The notes under the pieces are model-generated. The model saw nothing but the letters and a program-made list of their open reading frames with translations. It had not been told where the DNA came from and ran no database searches. A DNA stretch of 64,000 nucleotides from Pyrinomonadaceae bacterium (GTDB taxonomy: Bacteria; Acidobacteriota; Blastocatellia; Pyrinomonadales; Pyrinomonadaceae). Of the stretch, positions 62,976 through 64,000 are shown piece after piece. How positions within the stretch are numbered: the stretch's first letter is position 1; each line of letters starts with the position of its first letter. Both the position numbers and the translations under genes were made by a program. The stretch spans positions 1 to 64,000 of the forward strand of contig JAIBCA010000047.1 of the NCBI GenBank assembly GCA_019694345.1, in the 5' to 3' direction.

Positions 62976-64000
62976 GTGAAAAAGCGGTCTGACACTAAAT
63001 TACCACCGTCACCGCCAGCCGGCATTTTCGGCGGCCATTTGCGGCAGTTTTGGCGCGACCGGACCGTTTTCCTTGAGCGGCAATCAGCGCTCGGCGACGT
63101 CACATTCCATCGAATGGGCCCGCAGCCCGTGTTCTTCATCAACCATCCGGACATGATCCGTGATCTTTTCGTTGTGAATGCCCACAAATTTACCAAGGGC
63201 CGTGCACTTAAGCGTGCAAAGGTTCTGTTGGGGAATGGCCTCCTCACCAACGAGGGGAAATCCCATCTTCGGCAGAGGCGAATGATCCAGCCTGCGTTCC
63301 ACCGAACGAGGATCGCTGAATACGCCCGTTCGATGACAGTTTTCGGCGACCGGATGGCCAATGATTGGACAAACGGCATGAAACTCGACATCGATCGTGA
63401 AATGATGCGTCTGACGCTTCAGATAGTCGCAAAGACACTGTTCAGCGCCGAGGTCGATAATGAGGCAGATCGCGTCGGCAAGGCAATGACGACTATGGTC
63501 GAGCTGTTCAATTTTCTGCTGCTGCCATTTTCCGAACTGCTCGAAAAGCTCCCGTTGCCGCAATCTCGCCGATTCAGGAATGCAAGAAACACGCTTGATA
63601 GCGTTATTTATTCGATCATCGATGACCGCCGGCGATCGGGCGAAGACAAGGGTGATCTTCTGTCGATGCTGCTGATGGCTCAAGACGAGGATGACGGCGG
63701 CACAATGACCGATCAGCAGGTCCGTGACGAGGCCTTGACGCTCTTTCTTGCGGGCCACGAGACGACCGCCAATGCAATGACCTGGACGTGGTACCTTCTG
63801 TCGCAAAATCCGGCGGCTGAGGCGGCTCTGCATTCAGAGATCGACACCGTTCTGCAAGGACGTATCCCGACGATCGAAGACGTGCCAAAGCTCAAATTCA
63901 CCGAATCGGTGTTGGCTGAATCAATGCGGCTCTATCCGCCGGCGTGGGCGATCGGCCGCAACACGGTCGAAGAACACGATTTCGGCGGTTTCACCGCAAT
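62976..64000 (+). CDS. cytochrome P450 (3' end outside the window)
   Basis: A reading frame open to the window end, so 341 residues are seen of probably 440-460. The P450 I-helix oxygen-binding motif AGHETT is at residues 259-264 and the K-helix ExxR motif ESMR at 315-318; the heme-cysteine loop lies beyond 64000. An early segment reads FHRMGPQPVFFINHPD as in bacterial fatty-acid or terpene-type P450s. No N-terminal membrane anchor is seen. GTG at 62976 follows an in-frame TAA immediately upstream, so it is the earliest start, without a clear ribosome binding site. Divergent from the aminotransferase gene. Substrate unknown; no redox partner in view. Confidence 0.88.
   Translation, partial: MKKRSDTKLPPSPPAGIFGGHLRQFWRDRTVFLERQSALGDVTFHRMGPQPVFFINHPDMIRDLFVVNAHKFTKGRALKRAKVLLGNGLLTNEGKSHLRQRRMIQPAFHRTRIAEYARSMTVFGDRMANDWTNGMKLDIDREMMRLTLQIVAKTLFSAEVDNEADRVGKAMTTMVELFNFLLLPFSELLEKLPLPQSRRFRNARNTLDSVIYSIIDDRRRSGEDKGDLLSMLLMAQDEDDGGTMTDQQVRDEALTLFLAGHETTANAMTWTWYLLSQNPAAEAALHSEIDTVLQGRIPTIEDVPKLKFTESVLAESMRLYPPAWAIGRNTVEEHDFGGFTA

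Noticed and set aside
63084-63833. 249-residue antisense reading at the window end
   Set aside because: It lies opposite the P450 frame, which has clear AGHETT and ESMR motifs.

Overview
This looks like a chromosomal fragment of a free-living heterotrophic bacterium, most likely Acidobacteriota, class Blastocatellia (Pyrinomonadaceae-like). That placement is inference from gene content: a B12-dependent ribonucleotide reductase, an exosortase-type exopolysaccharide locus, a di-heme peroxidase fused to FG-GAP repeats, a secreted propeller-repeat protein ending in a carboxypeptidase-regulatory-like domain, an S46 peptidase and many small exported proteins of unknown function. There is no marker rRNA to confirm it. 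I see no tRNA, rRNA, CRISPR array, transposase or phage gene; the window reads as ordinary chromosome at moderate GC.

Layout. 1-9 kb: an uncharacterised conserved protein, asd, an M23 metallopeptidase, an aminotransferase overlapping a CsbD-like gene, an RNB ribonuclease and a 1071-residue secreted repeat protein. 9-18 kb (minus strand): a diaminopimelate/lysine operon read lysC - dapE-like - dapB - divergent trpF - dapA - SnoaL/DUF4440-like - membrane protein - dapD, with a cysteine-synthase-like gene and an SDR gene upstream. 18-28 kb: an acyl-CoA synthetase, a CHAD protein overlapping a DUF488 gene, a molybdopterin oxidoreductase, a methyltransferase-like membrane protein, a HEAT-repeat protein, an AlkA-like glycosylase, a SAM methyltransferase and an exported protein. 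28-34.6 kb: a Ski2-like helicase that has only its first RecA domain, two membrane proteins of unknown function, secA, and a TonB-C-like exported protein.

34.7-47.3 kb (minus strand) is the most interesting region, an exosortase/exopolysaccharide locus. In transcription order it holds a polyprenyl diphosphate synthase, an exosortase-EpsI fusion, a PrsT-like TPR lipoprotein, a 63-residue protein with a PEP-CTERM-like segment, a Wzz/GumC chain-length protein, an ExeA-like AAA ATPase, a BY-kinase with a tyrosine-rich tail, an initiating sugar transferase, a Wza-type export protein and a Ycf48-like propeller. Together these could make the lipid carrier, load the first sugar, control chain length, export polymer and process a sorted protein. 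Dedicated chain-extending glycosyltransferases are absent from the window.

47.4-64 kb: a flavin reductase convergent with hslO, the class II ribonucleotide reductase nrdJ behind two NrdR-box-like palindromes, the di-heme peroxidase/FG-GAP fusion, a PBP4-type D,D-carboxypeptidase, an RRM RNA-binding protein, the murein-recycling ligase mpl, an exported protein, a three-gene unit (aminotransferase, exported protein, S46 peptidase), and a cytochrome P450 cut by the window end. The lysine operon supplies meso-DAP, which links it functionally to mpl and dacB in the wall.
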